Shown: positions 1 to 7,969 of the stretch, piece by piece | Position numbering within the stretch: the stretch's first letter is position 1 | How the letters are laid out: each line of letters starts with the position of its first letter | Assembly: GCA_020433835.1 (NCBI GenBank) | Contig: JAGRBY010000130.1 | Location: 1 to 13,935 of the forward strand | Direction of reading: 5' to 3' | Length of the DNA stretch: 13,935 nt | DNA from: Anaerolineae bacterium | Lineage (GTDB): Bacteria > Chloroflexota > Anaerolineae > 4572-78 > J111 | Translations under genes and position numbers: made by a program | The notes under the pieces: generated by a model | What the model was told of the DNA's origin: nothing | Seen by the model: the letters and a program-made list of their open reading frames with translations, nothing else | Database searches by the model: none

Positions 1-654
1 GGATTGTTATCACTGATATTTTTACCTTCATTAGAAATATCAACGGTTAATGATGAGTCAACTGTTTTACCGGCTACATCCTTTTTCTTCGTACTAATGG
101 TCGCGCAGGAGATTTTACTTGGTGTACTCATAGGTTTTGTAACCGGGTTAGTGTTTACTACTATAAGTATATCCGCTAGTATGATGAGTTTACAAATCGG
201 CTTTCGCACAGCGAATTTATTTGATCCCTTTATTAACACTCCTACTTCAGCATTAGAACAATTCTACACCCTATTAGCAATTGCTCTGTTTTTAACTATC
301 AATGGACATCACTTGTTTATCCAAGCATTGGCTCATACATTTCAAGTCGTGCCCATAGGTAGCTTTATTCTAGATCAAATTACAATAAATAAATTGATCA
401 TACTAACCGGTGAAATTTTTACTAGTGCCACCCGTATTGCTTTACCGATAATGGGTACACTCCTGCTAGCAGATTTAGGCTTAGGTTTAGTAGCTCGTGC
501 TGTGCCACAAGTTCAGGTGTTTTTCTTAGGTCTACCATTAAAAATTAGCCTCGGTTTGGCAACACTAGCATTTACTTTAGTCTTAACCACTCCGATGATT
601 AAACGACTTTTCTCAGAAATAAATCATCATATCTTAGTCATTGGGGTTAATTAA
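1..654 (+). CDS. fliR: Flagellar export-gate protein FliR, 3' part
   Basis: This is the C-terminal part of FliR, an inner-membrane component of the flagellar type III export gate that assembles with FliP and FliQ. The reading frame is open from the first base of the window, and about 217 codons are present. Full FliR proteins are usually about 250-265 residues, so the first 40 or so residues lie off the left edge. Several long hydrophobic stretches are visible, and the segment SLQIGFRTANLFDP is the typical FliR loop found as MG..IA..LDP in other members. The TTG at position 4 is an internal codon rather than a convincing start. The stop codon overlaps the flhB start by one base (TAATG), which indicates translational coupling. 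Identity rests on the sequence pattern together with the position directly before flhB and flhA. Confidence 0.93.
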   Translation, partial: GLLSLIFLPSLEISTVNDESTVLPATSFFFVLMVAQEILLGVLIGFVTGLVFTTISISASMMSLQIGFRTANLFDPFINTPTSALEQFYTLLAIALFLTINGHHLFIQALAHTFQVVPIGSFILDQITINKLIILTGEIFTSATRIALPIMGTLLLADLGLGLVARAVPQVQVFFLGLPLKISLGLATLAFTLVLTTPMIKRLFSEINHHILVIGVN

Positions 655-1724
655 TGTCTGGGGAACGTACCGAAGATCCTACCCCGCTTCGGCGCAGAGA
701 AGCGCGTGAAAAAGGGCAAGTTGCTAAAAGTCCTGAGATAAATTCGGCAGCGATTTTGCTTACCTCTTTTGGATTGTTAAGCATAATTGGTCCACAAACT
801 TATCAGGCTTTACGCATGTTAATGGAGCGTAGTTTTACTACTATTTCAATTGACGACTTTACATTTGGTACATTACAAAGTAGGGGCTTAGCAATTGGAG
901 AGATAATAGCCTGGGCTATAGCACCATTAGTTCTCTGCTTGATGCTGGTAGGTGTAGTTGCTAATATTGGTCAAGTTGGTCTTATGCTTAGTCGGAAGGC
1001 AGTTGTCCCCGATTTCAACCGAGTCAATCCTCTGACTGGCTTCAAACGCTTATTTGCTTTACGTAGTCTTGTAGATCTGCTCAAATCCCTATTAAAAATA
1101 GTTATTATTGGAGTAGTTGTTTATTCAACATTAAAAAATAATTACCTATCTATCGCAAACACTGGACAGATGAGCTTGGCTGCTGGGATTAGTAACTTGT
1201 CTCAGATGGGTGTAACAATGGGTTTGCGTGTGTCCCTTATTATGCTAGCTATTGCTGCTGCTGACTATCTATACCAACGCTGGGAACATGAGAAAAGTCT
1301 GAAGATGACCAAACAAGAAGTGCGAGACGAAGCTAAGCAACAAGAAAACCCTCAGCTAAAAAGTCGCATCCGTGCACGTCAGCGTGAGTTAGCTATGAAT
1401 CGTATGATGGCTGCCATTCCAGAAGCTGATGTGGTAATTACTAATCCTACCCATATTGCTGTGGCTTTGCGTTACAAAAGAGGAGAAATGCAAATACCAA
1501 AAGTGGTGGCGAAGGGGCAACGATTAATTGCCGAAAAAATCAAAGAAAAAGCTCGCCAGCATCAGGTACCACAAGTAGAAAATAAACCTTTGGCTAGAGC
1601 TTTGTTTAGTACAGTAGAAATTGGTCAGGAAATACCAACCGAACTTTATCAGGCTGTAGCAGAGGTGCTAGCCTTTATTTATCGCTTAAAGTCACCTGTT
1701 AAGCAATATCGGTCAATTGGATAA
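654..1724 (+). CDS. flhB: Flagellar export switch protein FlhB
   Basis: FlhB is the export-apparatus protein that switches substrate specificity from rod/hook to filament type. The N-terminus has the family signature (SGERTEDPTPLRRREAREKG, residues 2-21). Four membrane segments follow, at about residues 30-47, 85-110, 142-160 and 188-205, then a charged linker and the cytoplasmic domain. The self-cleavage site NPTH is intact at residues 264-267 within VVITNPTHIAVAL; by family knowledge the chain is cut between N264 and P265. The length of 356 aa is normal. The ATG overlaps the fliR stop, and flhA begins 5 nt after the stop. No catalytic or structural residue appears to be missing. Confidence 0.97.
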   Translation: MSGERTEDPTPLRRREAREKGQVAKSPEINSAAILLTSFGLLSIIGPQTYQALRMLMERSFTTISIDDFTFGTLQSRGLAIGEIIAWAIAPLVLCLMLVGVVANIGQVGLMLSRKAVVPDFNRVNPLTGFKRLFALRSLVDLLKSLLKIVIIGVVVYSTLKNNYLSIANTGQMSLAAGISNLSQMGVTMGLRVSLIMLAIAAADYLYQRWEHEKSLKMTKQEVRDEAKQQENPQLKSRIRARQRELAMNRMMAAIPEADVVITNPTHIAVALRYKRGEMQIPKVVAKGQRLIAEKIKEKARQHQVPQVENKPLARALFSTVEIGQEIPTELYQAVAEVLAFIYRLKSPVKQYRSIG

Positions 1725-1729
1725 AGGTT

Positions 1730-3832
1730 ATGATAGCGAATACATTGACATCTGCAGGCCTGCGCCGCCTACTAAATAATAGCGATATAGTTTTAGCTAT
1801 AGCCGTTATCGGTATTGTGGCAATGATGATTATTCCTTTGCCACCAGTGATGTTGGATATTTTATTGGCATTGAATATTGCCATGGCAGTAACCATTATG
1901 TTAGTTTCTCTTTATATAGAAAAACCTCTAGATTTTTCAGCCTTTCCTTCGTTACTGCTTATTCTTACCCTTTTTCGTCTAGCCCTAAATATTTCTAGTA
2001 CCCGATTAATTTTGTTAGAAGGGTATGCAGGTAATGTAATCAACGCCTTTGGTAACTTCGTTGTAGGCGGTAATTATGTAGTAGGTATTGTCGTTTTTCT
2101 AATTCTAATGGTGATTCAATTCATCGTTATCACCAACGGTGCCGGGCGTGTGGCTGAAGTGGGTGCCCGTTTTACTTTGGATGCGATGCCCGGCAAACAA
2201 ATGAGTATTGATGCCGATTTAAACGCTGGTTTGATTACTGAAGACGAAGCCCGAATTCGTCGCAAAGACGTAGAACGTGAGGCAGATTTTTATGGAGCAA
2301 TGGATGGAGCAAGCAAATTTGTAAAGGGTGATGCTATAGCTGGCCTAATTATTGTAGCCGTAAATATTTTAGGTGGCTTTATTGTAGGTATAGCACAACT
2401 TAATCTTTCGCTATTAGAGGCCCTTCAAACCTTTACTCTACTCACTGTCGGTGATGGCTTGGTTTCCCAAATTCCAGCTTTACTTATTAGCACAGCAACC
2501 GGTATTATTGTCACTCGCACTGCTACTGATGAGAGTATGGGGAGTGATGTGATTAATCAAATTATTGGCAAACCTCGTGCCTTGATGGTAGCAGGAGGTC
2601 TATTACTAGGTTTTGCCATGGTTCCTGGATTACCAAAAATCCCCTTTATTATTATGGGCTTGATTAGTGGTGCGGTAGCCTATATCATTCAACAAGAACA
2701 GTACAGTAAAGCTCAGGAAATCGCTGAAGACCCAGCAACATCCACTCCTCCACTATCAGAGTCGGAGACCGCAACTGAGTTGCTTCAAGTCGATACACTA
2801 GAAGTTGAAATTGGCTATGGTCTCATTTCGTTAGTCGATTCTGGATCAAATGCCAGCTTACTGAATCGTATTACTATGATTCGTCGTCAAATCGCGCTGG
2901 AGATGGGTTTTATACTACCAAAAATTCGTATCAGAGATAATCTTGAACTTCAGCCTAATGTCTATTCCATTAAACTTAGAGGAGCAGAAATTGCCAGCGG
3001 TAGCTTAATGCCTGGGCAGTATCTAGCAATGGCGACTTTTCCCTCAGCTGAAAATTTACCAGGCATCCCCACCACCGAACCCGCTTTTGGCCTACCTGCC
3101 ATTTGGATTGATGGAATACACAAAGAGCGGGCTGAAACCGTAGGTTATACCGTAGTAGATCCTGCTTCTGTGATGGCAACTCACTTGACCGAAGTTATTA
3201 AAGCTTACGCTCCTGAAATTTTATCTCGACAAGATACTCGCAATTTGTTAGATAATCTAAAGAAAGATTATCCAGCATTAATTGACGACTTAATACCAAA
3301 TAATCTGGCTTTAGGCGAAGTGCAAGAGGTACTTAAAAACTTATTACGTGAGCGTGTTTCGATCAGAGATATGGTAACAATCTTAGAGACTATCAGTACC
3401 CTAGCTCACAATGGTGTTAAAGACCCTGATTTGCTTAGTGAGTCTACTCGGCGTGTTCTATCTCGTGCTATTTCTAACCAACACCGTATGGCTGATGGAA
3501 CAATTCACGTTATTACTCTCGGCCCACATGTGGAAAAAATACTGAGCGATGCTCTTGGAGACTTAAGTCAAGGGTTTACATTTAATATTGACCCCCGTCT
3601 TGCTCAGCAATTATTGGAAGTGACAGCTAAATATATGGAGCAACTGGCCTCTTTAGGCTACCTCCCAATAGTATTATGTTCCGCAACCATAAGGCTAGCT
3701 TTCAAGCGGCTCACCGAACGAGCGCTACCAAACCTAACTGTTCTTTCTTATAGCGAAATTGCGCCTGGAGTGGAAGTTCGTGCCGAAGGCTTAATAAAAT
3801 TACAGCCGGATGGTCAGATAGGTGAAGCCTGA
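1730..3832 (+). CDS. flhA: Flagellar export gate protein FlhA
   Basis: FlhA forms the nonameric ring of the flagellar type III export gate. Its membrane half takes part in proton-driven export, and its cytoplasmic half docks chaperone-substrate complexes such as FlgN-FlgK. The N-terminal half has about eight hydrophobic segments (residues 18-320). The conserved FHIPEP loop lies at about residues 134-200, with GARFTLDAMPGKQMSIDADL at 145-164 and the RRKDVEREADFYGAMDGASKFVKGD region after it. The C-terminal soluble domain runs from about 350 to 700 and ends at the usual place. The length of 700 aa is typical. An AAAGG motif sits a few bases before the ATG. The TGA stop overlaps the flhF ATG by one base (TGATG). 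The sequence looks intact. Confidence 0.97.
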   Translation: MIANTLTSAGLRRLLNNSDIVLAIAVIGIVAMMIIPLPPVMLDILLALNIAMAVTIMLVSLYIEKPLDFSAFPSLLLILTLFRLALNISSTRLILLEGYAGNVINAFGNFVVGGNYVVGIVVFLILMVIQFIVITNGAGRVAEVGARFTLDAMPGKQMSIDADLNAGLITEDEARIRRKDVEREADFYGAMDGASKFVKGDAIAGLIIVAVNILGGFIVGIAQLNLSLLEALQTFTLLTVGDGLVSQIPALLISTATGIIVTRTATDESMGSDVINQIIGKPRALMVAGGLLLGFAMVPGLPKIPFIIMGLISGAVAYIIQQEQYSKAQEIAEDPATSTPPLSESETATELLQVDTLEVEIGYGLISLVDSGSNASLLNRITMIRRQIALEMGFILPKIRIRDNLELQPNVYSIKLRGAEIASGSLMPGQYLAMATFPSAENLPGIPTTEPAFGLPAIWIDGIHKERAETVGYTVVDPASVMATHLTEVIKAYAPEILSRQDTRNLLDNLKKDYPALIDDLIPNNLALGEVQEVLKNLLRERVSIRDMVTILETISTLAHNGVKDPDLLSESTRRVLSRAISNQHRMADGTIHVITLGPHVEKILSDALGDLSQGFTFNIDPRLAQQLLEVTAKYMEQLASLGYLPIVLCSATIRLAFKRLTERALPNLTVLSYSEIAPGVEVRAEGLIKLQPDGQIGEA

Positions 3833-5013
3833 TGCGCCTCAAAAAATATCTTGTCAATGATATGTCTGAAGCTCTCCCACTGATTCGCGCCGACTTAGGA
3901 CCAGATGCTGTTATTTTGCATACTGAAAAGGTACGACCTGGACTGTTGGGATTGCTACGGCGTCCACGTCTGCAAGTGATGGCTGCGGTGGATAACGATC
4001 TTCGAGATTTTCCCCAGCCAATGCCAGCGATTGATAATACTATCCAAGCTATGCAGCAAGAATTATCTGTATTAAAAACAAAACTTGCTCAAGTGAACCA
4101 GTCTCAAACCATATCTAAGACAACAGACTATGCTGCTAATCTAGATAGTTGGTATCGGTGCTTGCTTGATGAAGGTGTGTCAGCTCCTTTAGTTAGACAA
4201 ATTATTAATACTGTCGCTGATGAATTAAGTCATTGGGCAATAGATAATCCTACTGTTCTGAATGAACATCTGCGTTGGCAGTTAGGTCGTCGATTACCGC
4301 TATCAATAGCCCCATCGCTACCTTCTAGCCAAGCAAAGGTGTTTTTTATTATTGGTCCTACGGGGGTAGGTAAAACAACTACTCTAGCTAAATTGGCTGC
4401 TACGTTTTCTAAAACTTCTCGCATTAAAATTATAACTATTGATACTTTTCGGGTGGGTGCTATCTTGCAAATGACGACATTCGCCGAAGTATTAGGAGTG
4501 CCTATAGAAATAGCCTACACTCCGCAGCAACTTGCTTTACAAGTCGAACAAAATCGCCCCTACCAAGACTTAATTTTAATTGATACACCTGGTCGTAGTC
4601 CACAGGCTAACGAACAAGTATCAGCTTTAGCTGAGTATTTGAGCGCAATTCCTGATAAACTTGTTTATTTAGCCTTGAGTGCTAACGCTAAAAATGAAGA
4701 TATGCAAAAAGCCGTTGAAACATTTAATATAATGTCACCAAGTGGCCTTATTTTTACTAAAGTTGATGAAACTGTTTCCTTAGGAGCGGCCTTTAGTTTA
4801 GCCTGTCAAACAGGATTGGCTGTTAACTATATAACTACCGGTCAATGTGTACCCGAGGATATTGAAACAACCCCCCATGATTATATGATCAATCTATTAC
4901 TTAAGTCTAACATACGTCGTTTAAAAAATAATTCACCGGTCGCTACCCTAACGCCTCAGCATTTTAGCTGGAGTAAAAATCATGAATTACAACACCAATT
5001 CATTAATGGTTAA
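3832..5013 (+). CDS. flhF: SRP-type GTPase FlhF, flagellar placement
   Basis: FlhF is a signal-recognition-particle-type GTPase that marks the membrane site for flagellar assembly. The three-part layout is visible: an N-terminal B domain (residues 1-55, with KKYLVNDMSEALPLIRADLGPDAVILHT), a helical N domain (about 80-165) and the G domain (about 168-370). The P loop GPTGVGKTTT starts at residue 175, and the TKVD guanine-specificity motif is at 309-312. The third GTPase motif reads DTPGR (251-255), where SRP-family members normally have DTAGR. The length of 393 aa is normal. The ATG overlaps the flhA stop, and the 3' end overlaps flhG by 32 nt. By family knowledge its partner is the ATPase encoded next, which stimulates FlhF GTP hydrolysis. 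Confidence 0.95.
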   Translation: MRLKKYLVNDMSEALPLIRADLGPDAVILHTEKVRPGLLGLLRRPRLQVMAAVDNDLRDFPQPMPAIDNTIQAMQQELSVLKTKLAQVNQSQTISKTTDYAANLDSWYRCLLDEGVSAPLVRQIINTVADELSHWAIDNPTVLNEHLRWQLGRRLPLSIAPSLPSSQAKVFFIIGPTGVGKTTTLAKLAATFSKTSRIKIITIDTFRVGAILQMTTFAEVLGVPIEIAYTPQQLALQVEQNRPYQDLILIDTPGRSPQANEQVSALAEYLSAIPDKLVYLALSANAKNEDMQKAVETFNIMSPSGLIFTKVDETVSLGAAFSLACQTGLAVNYITTGQCVPEDIETTPHDYMINLLLKSNIRRLKNNSPVATLTPQHFSWSKNHELQHQFING

Positions 5014-5863
5014 CACACAATTTTCAAATATTCAGCCTTTTCGTAGCCGAGTTCTTGCAGTTGTTAGTGGTAAAGGCGGTGTTGGAAAAACAAATGTTGC
5101 TGTTAACCTTGGATTATCTTTAGCTCGTCGAGGACTACGAGTCGCTTTGCTTGATGCTGATTTGGGGACAGCTAATGTAGATGTTGTGTTGGGAATTAAT
5201 CCCCGATACCATCTTCAGCATGTTGTTACTAGACAAAAGTCATTAGCAGAAATCATTGTAGAAGGGCCTTTTGGTTTGCAGGTAATTCCAGGTGCCTCTG
5301 GGCTGCCCGATCTGGCTGATTTGCCCGAAATACAACGCCAAATGCTATTGGAGGCTTTGTTAGTGCTTGATGGTACGGTCGACCTTTTAATTATTGATAC
5401 TGGAGCCGGTGTAGGTCAGAGTGTAGTCCAATTTGTTCTTGCCGCAGGAGAAATGTTAGTTGTCACTACTCCAGAACCTACTTCTATTACCGATGCTTAT
5501 GCTTTAATGAAAGTAGTAGCTGGATACCAGATGCCGGTCTCTACTAAATTAGTCATTAATAATGTACAACACCGCAGTGAAGGCGAAGCCACAGGCCATA
5601 AACTGGCCACGGTTGCTCATCAATTTTTAGGGCGGCAGGTGGAGGTGTTAGGTGTAATCCCCAGCGATAAAAGTGTTAGAGATGCTGTTAATATGCAATC
5701 ACCCTTGCTTCAAAGCCGACCTTATTCACCAGCGGCACGAGCTATTAATAACCTTGGTGAACAACTGTGGGTTGGCAGTTCAGAAGGGAAAACAGTTACC
5801 AGTGTAGGGAGATTTTTACGGAATATGTTATCACTAAAAATTATGACTGTAGCTATCGTATAG
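4982..5863 (+). CDS. flhG: MinD-like ATPase FlhG, flagellar number control
   Basis: FlhG (YlxH/FleN) is a ParA/MinD-family ATPase that restricts flagellar number and acts on FlhF. The deviant Walker A motif KGGVGKT is at residues 31-37, DAD (Walker A prime) at 58-60, and the Walker B aspartate at D139 in LLIIDTGAG. The C-terminal 20 residues (VGRFLRNMLSLKIM..) could form the amphipathic membrane-targeting helix typical of MinD/FlhG. The chosen ATG has GGAG eight bases upstream and lies inside flhF (32-nt overlap). A second in-frame ATG at 5006 would give an 8-nt overlap but has no good ribosome site. The DQAxxLR motif that activates FlhF in characterised homologues is not seen at the N-terminus with either start. 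The length of 293 aa is normal. Confidence 0.93.
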   Translation: MNYNTNSLMVNTQFSNIQPFRSRVLAVVSGKGGVGKTNVAVNLGLSLARRGLRVALLDADLGTANVDVVLGINPRYHLQHVVTRQKSLAEIIVEGPFGLQVIPGASGLPDLADLPEIQRQMLLEALLVLDGTVDLLIIDTGAGVGQSVVQFVLAAGEMLVVTTPEPTSITDAYALMKVVAGYQMPVSTKLVINNVQHRSEGEATGHKLATVAHQFLGRQVEVLGVIPSDKSVRDAVNMQSPLLQSRPYSPAARAINNLGEQLWVGSSEGKTVTSVGRFLRNMLSLKIMTVAIV

Positions 5864-5874
5864 GGGGCTAAGCG

Positions 5875-6204
5875 ATGATAAATTATCAATCAAATTGGGT
5901 TTTCAATCTTAGTCTCAAATTTGCTGTCATTATCTGTCTAACAGTTCTGGTCCTTAGCTTAATAATAGGAACAGGACCTCTTACAGCTCTAATACGCAGT
6001 AGCGTAGCCTTCATGACTTTCGCTTTTTTGGGATGGGCTACCTCCTTAGTCTGGGATGTACCTCTGGTAGAAGAAGAATTGGTTAAAGATATAAATGACC
6101 AGTCTCCAGAGAAAGAGTCTACAGAGAAAGAGATAAAGTTTATAGATAAGGAGCAGTCAATAGCTGTTGATAACAGTAATGATAAGGCCGTAGAAAAAGC
6201 ATGA
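5875..6204 (+). CDS. Small two-helix membrane protein, unknown
   Basis: I do not recognise this 109-aa protein. It has two hydrophobic segments, at about residues 13-32 and 37-60, joined by a very short turn (GTGP), which implies a membrane hairpin. A highly charged, Glu/Lys/Asp-rich tail follows from about residue 64 to the end. A GGGG-type ribosome site precedes the ATG, 11 nt after flhG stops, and the gene lies 48 nt before fliA, so it belongs to the same transcription unit. In several Firmicutes the flhG-fliA interval holds a PilZ-domain flagellar brake gene; no PilZ motif (RxxxR, DxSxxG) is present here. Its position suggests a flagellum-related membrane function, but the sequence does not show one. 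The tail composition and tight spacing argue that it is a real gene. Confidence 0.8.
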   Translation: MINYQSNWVFNLSLKFAVIICLTVLVLSLIIGTGPLTALIRSSVAFMTFAFLGWATSLVWDVPLVEEELVKDINDQSPEKESTEKEIKFIDKEQSIAVDNSNDKAVEKA

Positions 6205-6252
6205 TTCCAGTTTGTTTTATCTATATAAGAACTATACAGGAAGAATAAGCCC

Positions 6253-7065
6253 ATGGACAATTCGACAGAACTCTGGAGAGATTTTACAAAAAACGGCAAT
6301 CGCCAAGCTCGCGAAAAGCTTATTATACGCTATGCATCGCTTGTTAAATATGTGGTTGGACGTTTGGCCCTTGGACTACCACCTAGCTTGCAACAAGAAG
6401 ACTTGATTGGGTATGGTACCTTAGGTTTAATGGAAGCAGTAGATAGATTTGATCCAGAACGTGGTTTCAAGTTTGAAACATTTGCTATGTCGCGTATTCG
6501 GGGTCAGATTATCGATACATTACGCCGTTTGGATTGGCTACCACGTTCTATCCATCAGAAGAGCAAGAAAATCGAAAAAGCTGTATCTGTACTTTGCCAG
6601 TTGTTAGGGCGACTTCCTACAGATGAAGAAGTAGCTGCTCATTTAGAAATAGACTTAAAGCAATACCATTACTGGTTACGCGACACAAGCTGTACTGTTG
6701 TTTCTCTTGATCAACCATTTACTTTTTCTGATGGTGAATATGCCGATCTGTATGAGTCTTTAGAGAATACAAAGTTACCTACACCAACTCAGCACTTGGA
6801 TGATAAAGAATTGAAAAAACAATTAGCCGAGGCCATTTTGGCTCTTCCCGAAAGAGAACGGCTGATGATTTCGCTCTATTACAATGATGAATTGACAATG
6901 AAGGAAATTGGTGAAGTACTGGGTATTTCAGAGTCGCGGGTAAGTCAATTGCATACAAGAGCTGTATTACTATTACGTGGCAAAATGAATAGTAAAACGG
7001 AGGCTCCCACATTAATTTACAATAGGAAAACTTCCAGTGTTTCAGTTCACGCTTCAATTTCTTGA
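6253..7065 (+). CDS. fliA: Flagellar sigma factor sigma-28 (FliA/SigD)
   Basis: This alternative sigma factor directs RNA polymerase to late flagellar promoters. Region 2 spans residues 23-100 and includes the core-binding and -10-recognition segment (QQEDLIGYGTLGLMEAVDRF, then FKFETFAMSRIRGQIIDTLR). Region 3 runs about 100-147 (GRLPTDEEVAAHLEI). Region 4 is at 190-241, with the LPERERLMISLYYNDELTMKEIGEVLGISESRVSQLHTRA helix-turn-helix. This three-region layout is that of FliA/WhiG, not of ECF factors. A tail of about 28 residues follows region 4, and its coding sequence overlaps the next gene by 29 nt. AGGAA precedes the ATG at good spacing. The matching promoter at 10192-10219 and the cognate anti-sigma gene flgM lie in the same window. 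Confidence 0.96.
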   Translation: MDNSTELWRDFTKNGNRQAREKLIIRYASLVKYVVGRLALGLPPSLQQEDLIGYGTLGLMEAVDRFDPERGFKFETFAMSRIRGQIIDTLRRLDWLPRSIHQKSKKIEKAVSVLCQLLGRLPTDEEVAAHLEIDLKQYHYWLRDTSCTVVSLDQPFTFSDGEYADLYESLENTKLPTPTQHLDDKELKKQLAEAILALPERERLMISLYYNDELTMKEIGEVLGISESRVSQLHTRAVLLLRGKMNSKTEAPTLIYNRKTSSVSVHASIS

Positions 7066-7939
7066 GGTTATTTTTCTGGTCGCAACAGCATATATTTATT
7101 GGTCAACGCGTAAGTTAATAAAGACTGCCTCGTTAGATACTTCTGCAACCGAAATTACACTTGGCAAAACTCAAGTGGAACTCTCTAATATGACCAATAA
7201 TCTAACTGAATTATTAGCCGAACTACAATCAGCAAACAATGAGGCTCATCACGATCTAACCATTCGAGGCGATAACCTTGAGCAACTTTTAACTCAGGCC
7301 GAAGCTGCTATTACTAATCTTCAATCTTTAATTGAAGTAGCACAAAATATAGACTATCCTAATAAAGGTTACTGTAAGAATAACCAAACTAAAGTTAGTA
7401 CTGTTGTTGAGTCTCCGGCAACTGAGGAAATTCCTCTGACTCTAGTTCAATTATTAAATACATTTAAAGATGATCTAAACAATGCTGATTGTAGTCACTA
7501 CACTATAACTTGGACTACAGTTTATACACGTCGGTTTTTGATGTGGTTACATGGAGACGATTGGGGTAAACTTTTACCAAGCAAAATAGAGCCCGCAAAA
7601 ATAAATAGCTACCTAAACTATTTAATAAATCAAAATTATCAAGCCGATATTATTGAACGAACAAAAATTGCTCTTAGTTATTTTATAGTTTGGATCGATG
7701 GCTGGAGCGAACTACCTGCTAATAAACAAGTATTCAAAATTGAACCTCATTCAGCTAATTTACCTGCTGAGTTAACATCTCAAAAAAACATCTTACTCGG
7801 AACAAATCGATACCAAAATGTTTTATCTCTTGCCTCACAAGGATTGGATGGCTCAACTATAGCTGCTCAAACAGGATTAGAACAAGAAGCAATTAGATTA
7901 CTGTTAACAATGGAGACGCCTTCTTTGATAAGCCACTAG
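7037..7939 (+). CDS. SwrB-like membrane protein with recombinase-like helical domain
   Basis: Unnamed protein of 300 aa. It has an N-terminal membrane anchor (residues 4-22), a likely coiled coil (about 42-103), and a linker. A helical domain follows at about 135-235, whose pattern (FKDDL..TITWTTVYTRRFLMWL, then KINSYLNYLI..IERTKIALSYFIVWI) recalls the N-terminal SAM-like core-binding domain of tyrosine recombinases. The last part (258-291, YQNVLSLASQGLDGSTIAAQTGLEQEAIRLLL) resembles the C-terminal helix-turn-helix-like motif of SwrB/YlxL-type proteins. There is no recombinase catalytic domain. The start is GTG, with AGGAAAA seven bases upstream, inside fliA (29-nt overlap). SwrB of Bacillus also follows the sigma-28 gene directly and promotes activation of flagellar export. 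Anchor, coil, tail motif and location support a SwrB-like role; the middle domain is unusual and its identity is an inference. Confidence 0.72.
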   Translation: MFQFTLQFLEVIFLVATAYIYWSTRKLIKTASLDTSATEITLGKTQVELSNMTNNLTELLAELQSANNEAHHDLTIRGDNLEQLLTQAEAAITNLQSLIEVAQNIDYPNKGYCKNNQTKVSTVVESPATEEIPLTLVQLLNTFKDDLNNADCSHYTITWTTVYTRRFLMWLHGDDWGKLLPSKIEPAKINSYLNYLINQNYQADIIERTKIALSYFIVWIDGWSELPANKQVFKIEPHSANLPAELTSQKNILLGTNRYQNVLSLASQGLDGSTIAAQTGLEQEAIRLLLTMETPSLISH

Positions 7940-7953
7940 ATTTATATTAAAAT
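7925..7953 (+). promoter_or_regulatory. Housekeeping-type promoter before the LPxTG gene
   Basis: TTGATA (7925-7930, 5 of 6 against TTGACA) and TAAAAT (7948-7953, 5 of 6 against TATAAT) are separated by exactly 17 nt. The predicted start of transcription is near 7960, just upstream of the strong ribosome site. The -35 element lies within the last codons of the SwrB-like gene. If active, it would express the LPxTG gene, flgF and flgG independently of the upstream block. The hexamer matches and spacing are direct observations; activity is inferred, and AT-rich DNA gives chance matches. Confidence 0.5.
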
Positions 7954-7969
7954 CCTTTTATCAAAAGGA
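7953..7969 (+). promoter_or_regulatory. Short hairpin covering the ribosome site
   Basis: TCCTTTT (7953-7959) and AAAAGGA (7963-7969) form a perfect 7-bp inverted repeat around a 3-nt loop. The right arm includes the first five bases of the AAGGAGGT ribosome site (7965-7972). In mRNA reading through from upstream, this could mask translation initiation. A transcript starting near 7960 from the local promoter would lack the left arm. The stem is A-U rich and may be weak. Confidence 0.35.

Noticed and set aside
5886..6299. 137-codon open frame on the minus strand opposite the small membrane protein
   Set aside because: It is antisense to two genes in a consistent + strand operon, and its product resembles no family I recognise. 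The + strand frame has a good ribosome site and a sensible two-helix layout.
7623..7650. GCCGATAT (7643-7650) with nearby TAAT/TAAA, resembling an internal sigma-28 promoter in the SwrB-like gene
   Set aside because: The -10 octamer is excellent, but the TAAA is 13 nt and the TAAT 16 nt away instead of 15. It is internal to coding sequence, about 330 nt before the next gene.
7924..7965. Inverted repeat TTTGATAA/TTATCAAA as a terminator for the upstream operon
   Set aside because: Only 8 bp, A-T rich, with a 26-nt loop and no T run after it. The overlap with a well-spaced promoter and the tighter 7-bp hairpin explains the bases better.
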